A stretch of 64,000 nt of DNA from Phycicoccus duodecadis. Lineage in GTDB: Bacteria; Actinomycetota; Actinomycetes; Actinomycetales; Dermatophilaceae. Of the stretch, positions 36,201-43,355 are shown piece by piece. Within the stretch, counting starts at the first letter, position 1, and the number at the start of each line of letters is the position of its first letter. The DNA is taken from positions 248,001 through 312,000 of the forward strand of contig NZ_PJNE01000001.1 of NCBI RefSeq assembly GCF_002846495.1. The letters are read 5' to 3'. A program made the translations under genes and the position numbers. The notes beneath the pieces were generated by a model that worked only from the letters and a program-made list of their open reading frames with translations, did no database searches and was not told the DNA's origin.

Positions 36201-36286
36201 GCAAGGTGTGGCTCGGCCTGGTCGACCAGTCGACCGGCCTGAAGCCGAGCGGGTACGTGTCCCTCGACCAGCTGCAGCGGTGGTGA
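33212..36286 (+). CDS. Ligand-less cupredoxin protein C with Ig-like repeats
   Basis: 1024 residues from the first of three tandem ATG codons (33212, 33215, 33218). A GTG at 33197 overlapping the previous stop is also possible. An N-terminal export signal contains VVAC, a possible lipobox. Residues about 60-370 are two cupredoxin domains homologous to A and B, but HxH and HCH are replaced (SLAVPGVP; YEAGHTADSARQIAMG; LPHPMSILG; IESGTHLDND). Only one His at the type 1 position survives. Residues about 375-830 contain three to four Ig-like modules of the kind with ALDGAGNWG / GQDAAGNWG / LQDKAGNWS endings. The last 200 residues are a beta-sandwich with YVSLDQLQRW at the end. It is probably a structural subunit that places the A-B pair on the surface or scaffold (inference). 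Confidence 0.82.
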   Translation: MMMTSRLRATGTRSLALLAALVVACGLAPLAPAAAAPAPAAPAHLPRLVTSRPTLAAAGNGHLAPQGCQTSGTTATCVLYARPGTVQLLGRSIPIWGWSSAASGNPTLPGPLLVVDQGSTVTVKVHNELPGALSLAVPGVPAASLGAGFGAASTTGVAPQGDGSFTFTASRPGTFVYEAGHTADSARQIAMGVAGVLVVRPSDGTSAYGDTASAYTDEAVVALTEIDPALNADPARFDMRDFSPRYRLINGKSFPETDVIPSDQGHRLLLRYADLGGLPHPMSILGADQVAVARDGHPLTYPQGEVVEPLVPGQTADTIVTVPSGADSELALIESGTHLDNDSMTTADPTQTATGGMLTFIDTNAPKPSADRIGPAVSNVTATPNPSDATQDMTVTADFSEAATGGSTVTRAEVVIDDVRTVGPGAGIAFTGSFGTTTVSGATATIPAAVLAAPGFAAGRHVVYVRALDGAGNWGAVGSVAVNVPKLGPQTTGAVITPDPANGSSVLKLTATGNDSSFGGHITGAEYFLDLATDATGNVTTVPAGGTGTAMSYVKDRTITSETASIPVTSALGEGTHHVWVHSLDSQNLWGPLRDVPFTVDLVGPVTIASAMSPSALNGAVSDPSNPGFATVTARVQDEQNGSSVTSTVVQAVAFFDDAAAPSATHKGLTLQATDGAFDTSVEDVYGLVPLSQVKSWSQGEHQVYVYGQDAAGNWGTTTVATFVVDTVRPVIATLTAAATSGATPATVTVTANLSGTQTSDITYGEVWYGTVDPGVGRANKVTVSYTGTQAAFTIPLAQLPLGVTTINVRLQDKAGNWSAAARTTYTVSATTSALTFDSTSFPGTGWSAAGAAKRSTTAPLMVGSGYLQATGGKAPATVTNTTLTPYANAQFLVRGSTLAVKAGQAVTVYRGGSSSQPTTFAVVASGSGAALALTPVLAGQTTATGTPIVIGNTVIATVRLMMDTTAGQLTFAVYNAAGSLLGVQQLSNGSAAAPISKVWLGLVDQSTGLKPSGYVSLDQLQRW

Positions 36287-36290
36287 CGCC

Positions 36291-36827
36291 GTGACCATCG
36301 CACTGGCGTCCCATCCGACGTCGGAGGGCTCGGACGGCTCGGCGACCCCTCCGGCCGAGCCGGGCACCGGCGGCGACCCGTCCGCGGCCCCGTCGGGGCG
36401 CCTCCGGTGGCTGGTGGCCCTCGCGGTCGTGATCGTCGTGGCGGTCGGTGCCCTCGTCGTCCTCACGCGGCATCCCTCGAGCGCGGGCGCGCCCATGCCG
36501 TCGAACGCGGCGATGGAGCAGGCCTTCGGGGTGCGCTTCACGCGGGTGGCCGTGGTCGCCGACGGTGGTCTCGTGCAGGTGAACTACCTCTGCCTCGACC
36601 CCAGCAAGGCCTCGGAGTTCCAGTCCGACACCGCGCACCCCCCGGTGCTCGCCAGCGAGTCCCGGGCCGCCCGGACGGCCGTGGTGGCGCTCATGAAGAA
36701 GGGGCACGCCATGACCGCCGGCCAGACGTACTACTTCGTCTACCGCAATAGTGGCGTCGTGCAGCGGGACGAGTTCGCGTCGTTGACGTACGGGGGCCGG
36801 ACCCTGGCCCACATCCCGGTGCTGTGA
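36291..36827 (+). CDS. Single-pass membrane protein of unknown function
   Basis: 178 residues, GTG 36291, five bases after protein C. A 38-residue Ser/Pro/Gly-rich cytoplasmic tail is followed by a transmembrane helix (about 40-60, LVALAVVIVVAVGALVVL) and a roughly 118-residue extracytoplasmic domain. That domain contains EQAFGVRFTRVAVVADGGLVQV, summarised as FGVRFTRVAVV, a single Cys in NYLCLD, and MKKGHAMTAGQTYYFVY. I do not recognise the family. Its stop overlaps the CopC-CopD start. The position between the cupredoxin trio and the copper transporter suggests an assembly or copper-delivery role, unproven. Confidence 0.75.
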   Translation: MTIALASHPTSEGSDGSATPPAEPGTGGDPSAAPSGRLRWLVALAVVIVVAVGALVVLTRHPSSAGAPMPSNAAMEQAFGVRFTRVAVVADGGLVQVNYLCLDPSKASEFQSDTAHPPVLASESRAARTAVVALMKKGHAMTAGQTYYFVYRNSGVVQRDEFASLTYGGRTLAHIPVL

Positions 36828-38737
36828 TGGCCGTGGGGGGTCGGCGGCTCACCGTCCGGGGAGTCGCAGCGGCGCTCGTCGCGGCGGGGCTGGTCGCCCT
36901 GGCCGGCGGCGGCGTGGCCCAGGCGCACGCCTACCTCGTCTCGAGCGACCCGGCCGACGGCAGCGTGCTGGCCCGGGGACCCGGTGTCATCCGGCTGCAG
37001 GTGAGCGAGGCGGTCGTCCTGGAGGCGACGCGCGTCAGCCTCGTGGGACACGACGGGACCCCAGTCGCCCTGGGTGCACCGACCGTGGAGGACGCGGCGC
37101 CCGTCCCCGAAGCGCCCACGGCCGCACCGGGGGTGGGGGTCGGTGCCCTCGTCCCGGCGCCGACGGTCGAGCAGGAGCCCGCCCAGACGGTGGTGGTGCC
37201 CGTACGCGCCACCCTTCCCGTGGGGAGCTACCGCCTCACCCTCGACACCCTCTCGGCCGACGACATGCACCGGACGGTCGCGACCATCGTCTTCGGTGTG
37301 GGCCAGCGGGTGACGCCCGCCGGTCGCGGCGAGCCCCCGACGGCGTGGGGCCAGGCCCTCCTCCGTTGGCTCACGCTGCTCGGGCTCTCCGCGGCGCTCG
37401 GACACCTGCTCATGCTGCGGATCACGCGGGAGGGGCCCCGGGCCCGGGCGGTCCTGCGCGCCGGCACGCCCGCGGTCGTGGCCGTCGTGCTCGTCGCCGC
37501 GGTGGCGGCGGCGGCGCTGCCGGTGGTCCAGGCCCTGGGCTCCCAGGTGGCGCTCGGCCGGGTGCTGACGAGCTCGTACGGGCTCCGCGTGGCGCTGCGC
37601 GTGGCCGGGCTGGTCCTCCTCGGCGGTGGGGTCACGCGCGCGGGTCGTCCCGGCGTCCGGGACCGCCGCACGGCCACAGTCCTCGCCACCGTCGGCGCGA
37701 CCGCCGCCTCCGCGGGGACGGCCCTGCTGGGGCACGCCGGCGTGGCGCCCGTGGGCGCCCTCCGTCTCACGGCCGACGTCGTCCACGTGGTGGCGACCAC
37801 CACCTGGCTCGGGGGCGTCGTGATGGTGGCGCTGCTCGCGGTCGCCACCCGCCGCGGCCGGGTCGACGGCCTCGAGCTCCGCACCGTCGCCCGGCGCTTC
37901 GCCACGCCGGCCGCCGTCGGCGTGTCGGTGACGGCAGTCACCGGGCTGCTGCTCGCCGGCGACGTGATCGCGTCGGCCGACGCCGCGCTGACGACCACCT
38001 ACGGCCGCACGCTGCTGCTGAAGGTGGGGCTGGTCGGCGTGGCAGGGCTGCTCGGGCTGCGCCACCTGCGCTGGTCGCGGCGGGACGGCGTGCGCCCGCT
38101 CCCCCGCAGCACCGCGGTCGAGGCCGTCGTCCTGGTCGCGACCCTGGGGCTGGCCGCGCTGCTCTCCGGCGGCCAGCCCGCCACCACGCCGGAGCTGTCG
38201 AGTGCCGGCGACGTGACCCCCTCGCTGGCGGTGGACACCACCGCCGCCGACCTCACCGAGCACACCGTCGTGCAGCCCAACCGGCCCGGGCCCAACATCG
38301 CCGTGATCGACGTCCTCGACAGCCGCCGGCCCGCCCCGCCCCGCCCCACGGCCGTCCGGGTCGAGGCCCGCGACGGTTCGGGCCGGGTCACGGTGACCGA
38401 GGGCCAGCCGCTGCCGGGGACCGGGTGGAGCATCCCGCTGCGGTTCGTCTCACCCGGCATCAGCATGCTCCGCGTCGTGGTGGTCCGCCCCGGGCTGCCG
38501 GAGGCCGTGTCGGTGGTGCCCTGGGTGGTCGGTGGCGCCGCTCCCACGCCTGCCACCGTCGTCTCCCGCGCGCCGGTCGGCGGCCTCCTCACCGCCCTGG
38601 CGGTCCTGCTCGCGCTGGTCCTGGGTGGCTGCGCGCTCGCGCGCAGGGCCTCTGCCCGACGTCGAGCGTCCGCGGTGACTCGCCGGGTCGCGCCGTCCGA
38701 GGCAGCCGTCGACGAGCCCGAGCGCGTCGGGGTTTGA
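36827..38737 (+). CDS. CopC-CopD fusion, copper binding and uptake membrane protein
   Basis: 636 residues from ATG 36827 (TGATG overlap); a GTG at 36824 is one codon upstream. A signal peptide ends AQA, leaving mature N-terminal HAYLVSSDPADGS, the CopC Cu(II) N-terminal His motif. The second CopC element is DDMH (Asp-x-His type) near residue 145. Residues about 175-450 contain about eight helices of the CopD family (PF05425-like), with HVVATTTWLGGVVMVALL and a conserved His in GHAGVAPVG. A further extracytoplasmic segment (about 455-590) and a final helix (VGGLLTALAVLLALVLGGC) follow, which resembles YcnJ-type fusions. It is the last intact gene of the operon and likely supplies copper for the oxidases. 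Confidence 0.88.
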   Translation: MAVGGRRLTVRGVAAALVAAGLVALAGGGVAQAHAYLVSSDPADGSVLARGPGVIRLQVSEAVVLEATRVSLVGHDGTPVALGAPTVEDAAPVPEAPTAAPGVGVGALVPAPTVEQEPAQTVVVPVRATLPVGSYRLTLDTLSADDMHRTVATIVFGVGQRVTPAGRGEPPTAWGQALLRWLTLLGLSAALGHLLMLRITREGPRARAVLRAGTPAVVAVVLVAAVAAAALPVVQALGSQVALGRVLTSSYGLRVALRVAGLVLLGGGVTRAGRPGVRDRRTATVLATVGATAASAGTALLGHAGVAPVGALRLTADVVHVVATTTWLGGVVMVALLAVATRRGRVDGLELRTVARRFATPAAVGVSVTAVTGLLLAGDVIASADAALTTTYGRTLLLKVGLVGVAGLLGLRHLRWSRRDGVRPLPRSTAVEAVVLVATLGLAALLSGGQPATTPELSSAGDVTPSLAVDTTAADLTEHTVVQPNRPGPNIAVIDVLDSRRPAPPRPTAVRVEARDGSGRVTVTEGQPLPGTGWSIPLRFVSPGISMLRVVVVRPGLPEAVSVVPWVVGGAAPTPATVVSRAPVGGLLTALAVLLALVLGGCALARRASARRRASAVTRRVAPSEAAVDEPERVGV

Positions 38738-39193
38738 CGACACCCGGGAGACCTGGCCGCCGCGAGGACCCGCCCTGGACTCGACCGCGTCGAGGTGGCC
38801 GGTCTGACGATCAGCTACCGCACGCCGCAGGAGGTGATGGCGGCGGCCGAGCCGGGCATCCGCGCCATGCTCCCCGACGCCAACGTGCCGAGGTCGGTCC
38901 GGGCCACCGGGGTGCCGGTGCGGTACGGGCGGGTCGCCGAGCTCGACGACCTGCTCGGCGAGTGGCTGGGCGGGCACGCCGAGGGCACCGCCTGCGTCGT
39001 GACTCGCGCGTCGGTGCCGGCGCGCGACCGGGTGCAGGTGCTGTCCCCCGAGCTCGCCAAGGGCCTCGAGTTCGACCTCGTCGTGCTGGTCGACCCCGAC
39101 GGGTTCGGCGGTGGGGTCGAGGGCGTGGTCGACCGCTACGTGGCCATGACCCGGGCGACCCAGCGGCTGGTGGTGCTCACCCCCGGGCCCTGA
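38738..39193 (+). pseudogene. C-terminal remnant of a HelD/UvrD-like helicase
   Basis: Directly after the CopC-CopD stop, and in the same frame, the translation resembles the end of a superfamily 1 helicase: GLDRVEVAGLTISYRTPQEVM (ends given: GLDRVEV, SYRTPQEV), then VLSPELAKGLEFDLVVLVDP and motif VI YVAMTRATQRLVVL. Only about 145 residues remain of a protein normally 700 or more long. Walker A and motifs II-IV are missing, so the piece cannot be an ATPase. A GTG at 38795 could start a 132-residue product without a good ribosome site. HelD/HelR-type RNA-polymerase-recycling helicases are the closest match from the motif spacing. The 5' part is not elsewhere in the window. Confidence 0.72.
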
Positions 39194-39261
39194 CCGCGCT
39201 CCAGCGGGGAGGACGCCGGCGACCCTGTCGCACGGGCCTCCGGCGCCCCCCACACTGGGGC

Positions 39262-39663
39262 ATGAGCGCATCGGAGACCGTACCCGCCCCCCGTCATCCT
39301 GCCGTCGTGGCCCAGCTCGAGCAGCGCGCCGGCAGCGCCCAGCTGCGGGTCGCCGACGCCATCACCGCCTTCGCCGGTTCGATGCCGTTCGTCTATGCCC
39401 ACGCCGTGCTCTTCGCGCTCTGGATGCTGTTCATGGAGCGCAGCCCATGGCCGACCCTGACCCTCGTGGTCTCGCTGGAGGCCATCTTCCTGTCGACCTT
39501 CGTGATGATCGGGCAGAACCGGCAGTCGGCCTTCCAGAGAGCCAAGGCCGAGCACGACTTCGTCGAGTCCGAGCTGGAGCTGAAGACCAACACCGAGCTC
39601 ACCCGGCAGATCCACGTCCTCACCACCGAGCTGCACCGGCGGCTGGTGGCGCCCCCGGCCTGA
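39262..39663 (+). CDS. DUF1003 membrane protein
   Basis: 133 residues, ATG 39262. It has the DUF1003 core: an amphipathic start ([12 protein letters not shown]), helix [17 protein letters not shown], a short acidic loop, helix [23 protein letters not shown] (core [18 protein letters not shown]) and a coiled C-terminal tail with [15 protein letters not shown]. Two transmembrane segments put both termini in the cytoplasm. The family function is unknown. It is 86 bp upstream of a slipin gene on the same strand; both are membrane-organising types, but a joint role is only suggested. Confidence 0.88.
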   Translation: MSASETVPAPRHPAVVAQLEQRAGSAQLRVADAITAFAGSMPFVYAHAVLFALWMLFMERSPWPTLTLVVSLEAIFLSTFVMIGQNRQSAFQRAKAEHDFVESELELKTNTELTRQIHVLTTELHRRLVAPPA

Positions 39664-39748
39664 CGGCGAGCCGGGACCTTCGCCCCTGTCGCCCCGCGCC
39701 GGCGCCGCCCAGGCTGGCTGGAGCCATCCACCCCACCGGGAGCCCGTC

Positions 39749-40600
39749 ATGACCGTCCTGCTGTCCGTCCTCATCGCCGTGGTCGTGCTGGCCGTAGTCC
39801 TCCTGCTGATGGCGGTGCGGATCGTCAAGCAGTACGAACGGGGGGTCCTCTTCCGCTTCGGCCGCCTCGTGGGCACCCGTGAGCCCGGGCTGCGGCTCAT
39901 CGTCCCGGTCGTCGACGTCCTGCACCGGGTGTCGCTGCGCATCGTCACGATGCCCATCCAGTCGCAGGGGATCATCACCCGCGACAATGTCAGCGTCGAC
40001 GTCTCGGCCGTGGCCTATTTCAAGGTCGTGGAGCCCGTGAAGGCGGTCATCGCCATCGAGAACGTCTACGCCGCCATCGACCAGATCGCCCAGACCACGC
40101 TGCGCAAGGTCGTCGGCCAGCACACCCTCGACGAGACGCTCTCGGAGACCGACCGGATCAACCTCGACATCCGCGAGATCCTCGACGTCAGCACGGTCGA
40201 CTGGGGGGTCGAGGTCACCCTCGTCGAGCTCAAGGACATCCAGCTCCCCGACAGCATGAAGCGGGCCATGGCCCGCCAGGCGGAGGCCGAGCGCGAGAAG
40301 CGCGCCAAGATCATCAACGCCGAGGGCGAGTCGCTGGCCGCCGCGGCCCTGGGCGACGCCTCCGACACGATGATGGCCCACCCGCTGGCGCTCCAGCTCC
40401 GCAACCTCCAGAGCCTGGTCGAGATCGGCGTCGACAAGAACAGCACCGTCGTCTTCCCGGCGCCCCTCATGACCACGATCGCCGAGCTCGGCTCGTTCCT
40501 GGCCCGCGAGAAGGGGGCGGCGGCGGCCGGCACCCCCGCCCCGGCCGCGCCAGTCGCCAACGGCGCCGCTCCCCCGGCCGCACCGGTGCCGTCGAGCTGA
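39749..40600 (+). CDS. SPFH/slipin (stomatin-like) membrane protein
   Basis: 283 residues. The N-terminal helix ([18 protein letters not shown]) is followed by an SPFH domain beginning [16 protein letters not shown], with [17 protein letters not shown] and LREVVGQH-like text ([12 protein letters not shown]). A coiled segment ([21 protein letters not shown], core [15 protein letters not shown]) and an Ala/Pro tail follow. Bacterial slipins form oligomeric scaffolds in membrane microdomains. No NfeD partner is adjacent, which is unusual for paired slipins but not exceptional. Confidence 0.9.
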   Translation: MTVLLSVLIAVVVLAVVLLLMAVRIVKQYERGVLFRFGRLVGTREPGLRLIVPVVDVLHRVSLRIVTMPIQSQGIITRDNVSVDVSAVAYFKVVEPVKAVIAIENVYAAIDQIAQTTLRKVVGQHTLDETLSETDRINLDIREILDVSTVDWGVEVTLVELKDIQLPDSMKRAMARQAEAEREKRAKIINAEGESLAAAALGDASDTMMAHPLALQLRNLQSLVEIGVDKNSTVVFPAPLMTTIAELGSFLAREKGAAAAGTPAPAAPVANGAAPPAAPVPSS

Positions 40601-40605
40601 CCGCG

Positions 40606-41748
40606 TCAGGGCACCAGGGTGAGCGGCCGCTGCGCGAGCACCGCGCGGTAGATCTCCTCGTGGGCCCGATCGAGCGCATCGCGCTCGGCGACGCGGTCGG
40701 CCAGGTCGGCGCGCCACTGCGGGCGTGCAGCGTGCGCGCGGGTGACGGCGGCCGCCAGTGAGACGTCGTCGCCGGCGGTGTACGACAGCACCGGCCGCTG
40801 CTCGGCGTAGTACCCGCAGTCGGGCGCGACCACGGTCGTGCCCAGGTCGTGGCACGCCTCCAGCCACCCCGAGTGGGTGCCGAAGCGGTAGGGCAGCACC
40901 GACACGTCGAGCGAGCCGAGGTAGTCGAACAGCTCGTCGTCGGTGAAGTAGTCGTGCACCCGCAGGTCGACCGCGCCGGCGCGCTCGAGCGCGCGTAGTC
41001 GGTCGGCCAGGGCGGGCGCGTGGCGCGGGTTGTCGGCGCTCATGACGTCGGTGTGCGCGTCGACCCGCAGGGTGGCGTCCGGCATCCCGCCGAGCACGCG
41101 AGCGAGGGTCTCGACCACGGGCAGCGGGTCCATCCCGGCGCGCAGGCTCTTGCAGTGGACGCCGACGACGAACCCCTCGTGCGGGGCGCGCGGGCGGCGC
41201 AGCCGGTCGAGGTCGACGACGTGCGGATGCGGCAGCACGCGCGCAGTGCGGCCGAAGCGCTCGCGGATCTCGAGCGCGGCGCCCGGCGTCAGGGTGATGA
41301 CCGCGTCGGCCCGGGCCAGCAGGGCGCCGAGCTGGGCGTGGTGCAGCGCGGGGTCGTCGTGGTGGGGGTTGCGCAGGTCGTGCACCGTGACGACCAAGGG
41401 CTTGCCGAGGTGGTGCAGGGTGTCGGCCCACGCAGCAAGGCTCTCTGGGCTCACCGCGTCGAAGCCGAAGTGCACGTGCACGACGTCGAGCTCGTCGGCG
41501 TGCTCGCGGACCCACCCGGGCTCCAGGATGCGCGGCGGCCACCAGGCGGCGCCGGTGACGGCGCGGTCGGGCCGCGGGTCGGGCAGGCGCCGGACCGACC
41601 CCGAGGGCGTCACGGCCTCGAGGTGGCGGACGTAGACGTGGCCGGTGGGCACCGAGGCCACGCGGACCTCCCGCGCGGGCACTCGGCTCCCGGCGTGGCG
41701 CGTGCGGCCCTGCGGCGCCGGCGCCCCGGCGCTGGTCGCGGCGCTCAA
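40606..41748 (-). CDS. Glycosyltransferase, GT4/GT-B-like
   Basis: 380 residues. TTG 41748 is used as start because it overlaps the hemerythrin stop by four bases (TTGA). The GT-B pattern is visible: DVVHVHFGFDAVSPE in the N-terminal Rossmann half, VVTVHDLRNPHH, a linker near RVLPHPHVVD, then VGVHCKSLRAG and the C-terminal acceptor/donor region DDELFDYLGSLDVSVLPYRFGTHSGWLEACHDLGTTVVAP (core DVSVLPYRFGTHSGWLEA). No membrane segment is present. Donor and acceptor are unknown. Tight coupling to a hemerythrin gene is odd and not explained by known pathways. Confidence 0.8.
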   Translation of the reverse strand: MSAATSAGAPAPQGRTRHAGSRVPAREVRVASVPTGHVYVRHLEAVTPSGSVRRLPDPRPDRAVTGAAWWPPRILEPGWVREHADELDVVHVHFGFDAVSPESLAAWADTLHHLGKPLVVTVHDLRNPHHDDPALHHAQLGALLARADAVITLTPGAALEIRERFGRTARVLPHPHVVDLDRLRRPRAPHEGFVVGVHCKSLRAGMDPLPVVETLARVLGGMPDATLRVDAHTDVMSADNPRHAPALADRLRALERAGAVDLRVHDYFTDDELFDYLGSLDVSVLPYRFGTHSGWLEACHDLGTTVVAPDCGYYAEQRPVLSYTAGDDVSLAAAVTRAHAARPQWRADLADRVAERDALDRAHEEIYRAVLAQRPLTLVP

Positions 41749-42242
41749 CCGATGACCGCGTCGATGGTCTTCTTGAGGGCGCTCGGCTGCTCGGGCCGGC
41801 GGGGCGCGGTCTTGCGGGCCTTCTCCATCTGCTCGCCGATGTCGCGCAGCTGGGTGCGCGTGAGCCCCTCACGGACCTTCGGGAACCAGTCCTGCTCCTC
41901 CTCCTCGACGTGGTGGGTCACGTTCTCGATGAGGACGGTGGTCTTGGCGACGAACCGCTCGTCGGAGGCGTCCATCGCGGCCAGCTCGACGACCAGGACG
42001 TCGGCGACGTGGTGCTCCTCGTAGGACTCGAGGATGTCGTCCTCGAGCTCGGGCAGCAGGGCGCGCACCTGCGGGTACATGATCTCGTTCTCGAGGTAGG
42101 TGTGCACCGTCAGCGCCTCGATGATCTGCTCGACGAGCTTCTCGCGGCGGGCGGGGGTCGTCGAGGACTTCTGGAACTCGCGGAAGAGACCGCGGACCTC
42201 CTTGTGGTCCTGCTTGAGCATGACGATGGCGTCGTGGGACAC
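41745..42242 (-). CDS. Hemerythrin-domain protein
   Basis: 165 residues, ATG 42242. A four-helix hemerythrin/HHE fold with candidate di-iron ligands H13 (QDHKEV), H47 and E51 (HTYLENE), H77/H78 (EEHHVAD), H110/H111 and E115 (THHVEEEE). The C-terminal 45 residues are basic. Such cytoplasmic proteins bind O2 or NO, or act in iron and oxidative stress. It is first in a two-gene unit with the glycosyltransferase and is separated by 102 bp from the upstream aromatic operon on the same strand. Confidence 0.9.
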   Translation of the reverse strand: MSHDAIVMLKQDHKEVRGLFREFQKSSTTPARREKLVEQIIEALTVHTYLENEIMYPQVRALLPELEDDILESYEEHHVADVLVVELAAMDASDERFVAKTTVLIENVTHHVEEEEQDWFPKVREGLTRTQLRDIGEQMEKARKTAPRRPEQPSALKKTIDAVIG

Positions 42243-42344
42243 GGGGGGCTCCTGGGGGTGGGTTCGGGGCGGCGGTCACCCGTGACCGTCCGCGCCTCTC
42301 CTACCCGACGCCGAGGCGGCGGAAACCCCGTGCGGGAGCGCCGG

Positions 42345-43355
42345 TCAGCCCGCGTCGGGGAACGCCTCGGTGTCGATCTCGGCCTGCGTGGTCGCGGCGT
42401 AGCGCGGCCCGCGCACGGTGTCGGCCCCGAGCACGCGGCCGGCCGCGTCGAGCACGGCCGCCGGGAGCGCGAGCCCCAGGGCGCCGAGGTCCTCGAGGAG
42501 GTGCTCGACCGACCGGGTCCCCGGGATGGCCAGGACGTGCGGACCTCGCGACAGGACCCAGGCGAGGGCGAGCTGCGCCACCGAGCATCCGGCGCCCAGG
42601 GCCAGCGCCTCCACCTGACCCCGCAGCACGAGGTTGTCCGGGTAGTTCGCCGCGGCGAACCGGGGCATGGCGTGCCGGATGTCGCGCGGGCGGAGGTCAG
42701 CCATCCGCGGCGGTGTCGAGGTGAGGACGCCGCGTGCCAGCGGGCTGAAGGCCACGAGCGCGACCCCGAGCTCACGGGTCGCGTCGAGGGTGCCGAGCTC
42801 GGGGTTGCGCGACCAGAGGCTGTACTCGTTCTGGAGCGCCGCCACGGGGTGGACCGCATGGGCCCGCCGCAGGGTGTCGGCCGACGCCTCGGAGAGCCCG
42901 ATCGCGCGGACCTTCCCCTCCTGCACGAGCCCGGCGAGGGCGCCGACGCTCTCCTCGACGGGCACTTCCCGGTCCACCCGGTGCAGGTAGTACAGGTCGA
43001 TGACGTCGGTGCCGAGGCGCGACAGGGCCTCCTCACAGGTCCGGCGGATGGTCTCCGGGCGGCCGTCGATCACCCGCTTCCCGTCGACGCCGGTCATCCC
43101 GCACTTGCTCGCCAGGACGACGTCGTCGCGGTACGGGGCCAGCACCCGGCCGACCAGCTCCTCGTTGGCGCCGAACCCGTACAGGGCCGCGGTGTCGAAG
43201 AGCCGCACGCCCGCATCGAGGGCGGCGAGCAGCAGCCGCTCGGCCGTCGCCGCGGACGGCGGCGTGCCGTAGGCGTGGCTGAGGTTCATGCAGCCGAGCC
43301 CGAGCGCCGGGACCTCGAACGGGCCGATCCGGCGGAGGCCGCCGAGGTGGCTCAC
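42345..43355 (-). CDS. Aldo/keto reductase
   Basis: 336 residues from GTG 43355, overlapping the ligC stop by four bases. It has the AKR barrel start GLGCMNLSHAYG, the catalytic tetrad elements D and Y in FDTAALYGFG, K in LASKCG and H in YYLHRVD, and the NADPH-binding IPGTRSVEHLLEDL near the end. It is the last gene of the protocatechuate operon. A reductase for an aldehyde intermediate or for detoxifying aromatic aldehydes would fit, but no AKR step is part of the known 4,5-cleavage route. The role is inferred from position only. Confidence 0.87.
   Translation of the reverse strand: MSHLGGLRRIGPFEVPALGLGCMNLSHAYGTPPSAATAERLLLAALDAGVRLFDTAALYGFGANEELVGRVLAPYRDDVVLASKCGMTGVDGKRVIDGRPETIRRTCEEALSRLGTDVIDLYYLHRVDREVPVEESVGALAGLVQEGKVRAIGLSEASADTLRRAHAVHPVAALQNEYSLWSRNPELGTLDATRELGVALVAFSPLARGVLTSTPPRMADLRPRDIRHAMPRFAAANYPDNLVLRGQVEALALGAGCSVAQLALAWVLSRGPHVLAIPGTRSVEHLLEDLGALGLALPAAVLDAAGRVLGADTVRGPRYAATTQAEIDTEAFPDAG

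Noticed and set aside
33212..36286. Protein C as an active multicopper oxidase
   Set aside because: Both HxH motifs and the HCH motif are absent in both cupredoxin domains, so it cannot hold the copper set.
33224..36541. 1105-codon minus-strand open frame opposite cupredoxin protein C
   Set aside because: A shadow of the plus-strand gene, which has clear cupredoxin and Ig-like domains and an export signal.
24993..38737. Natural-product biosynthetic cluster
   Set aside because: There are no carrier proteins, synthases or tailoring enzymes. The large proteins are secreted beta-rich and cupredoxin proteins.
38795..39193. Functional small helicase-like gene
   Set aside because: It lacks the nucleotide-binding motifs and has no good ribosome site; it is best read as a remnant.
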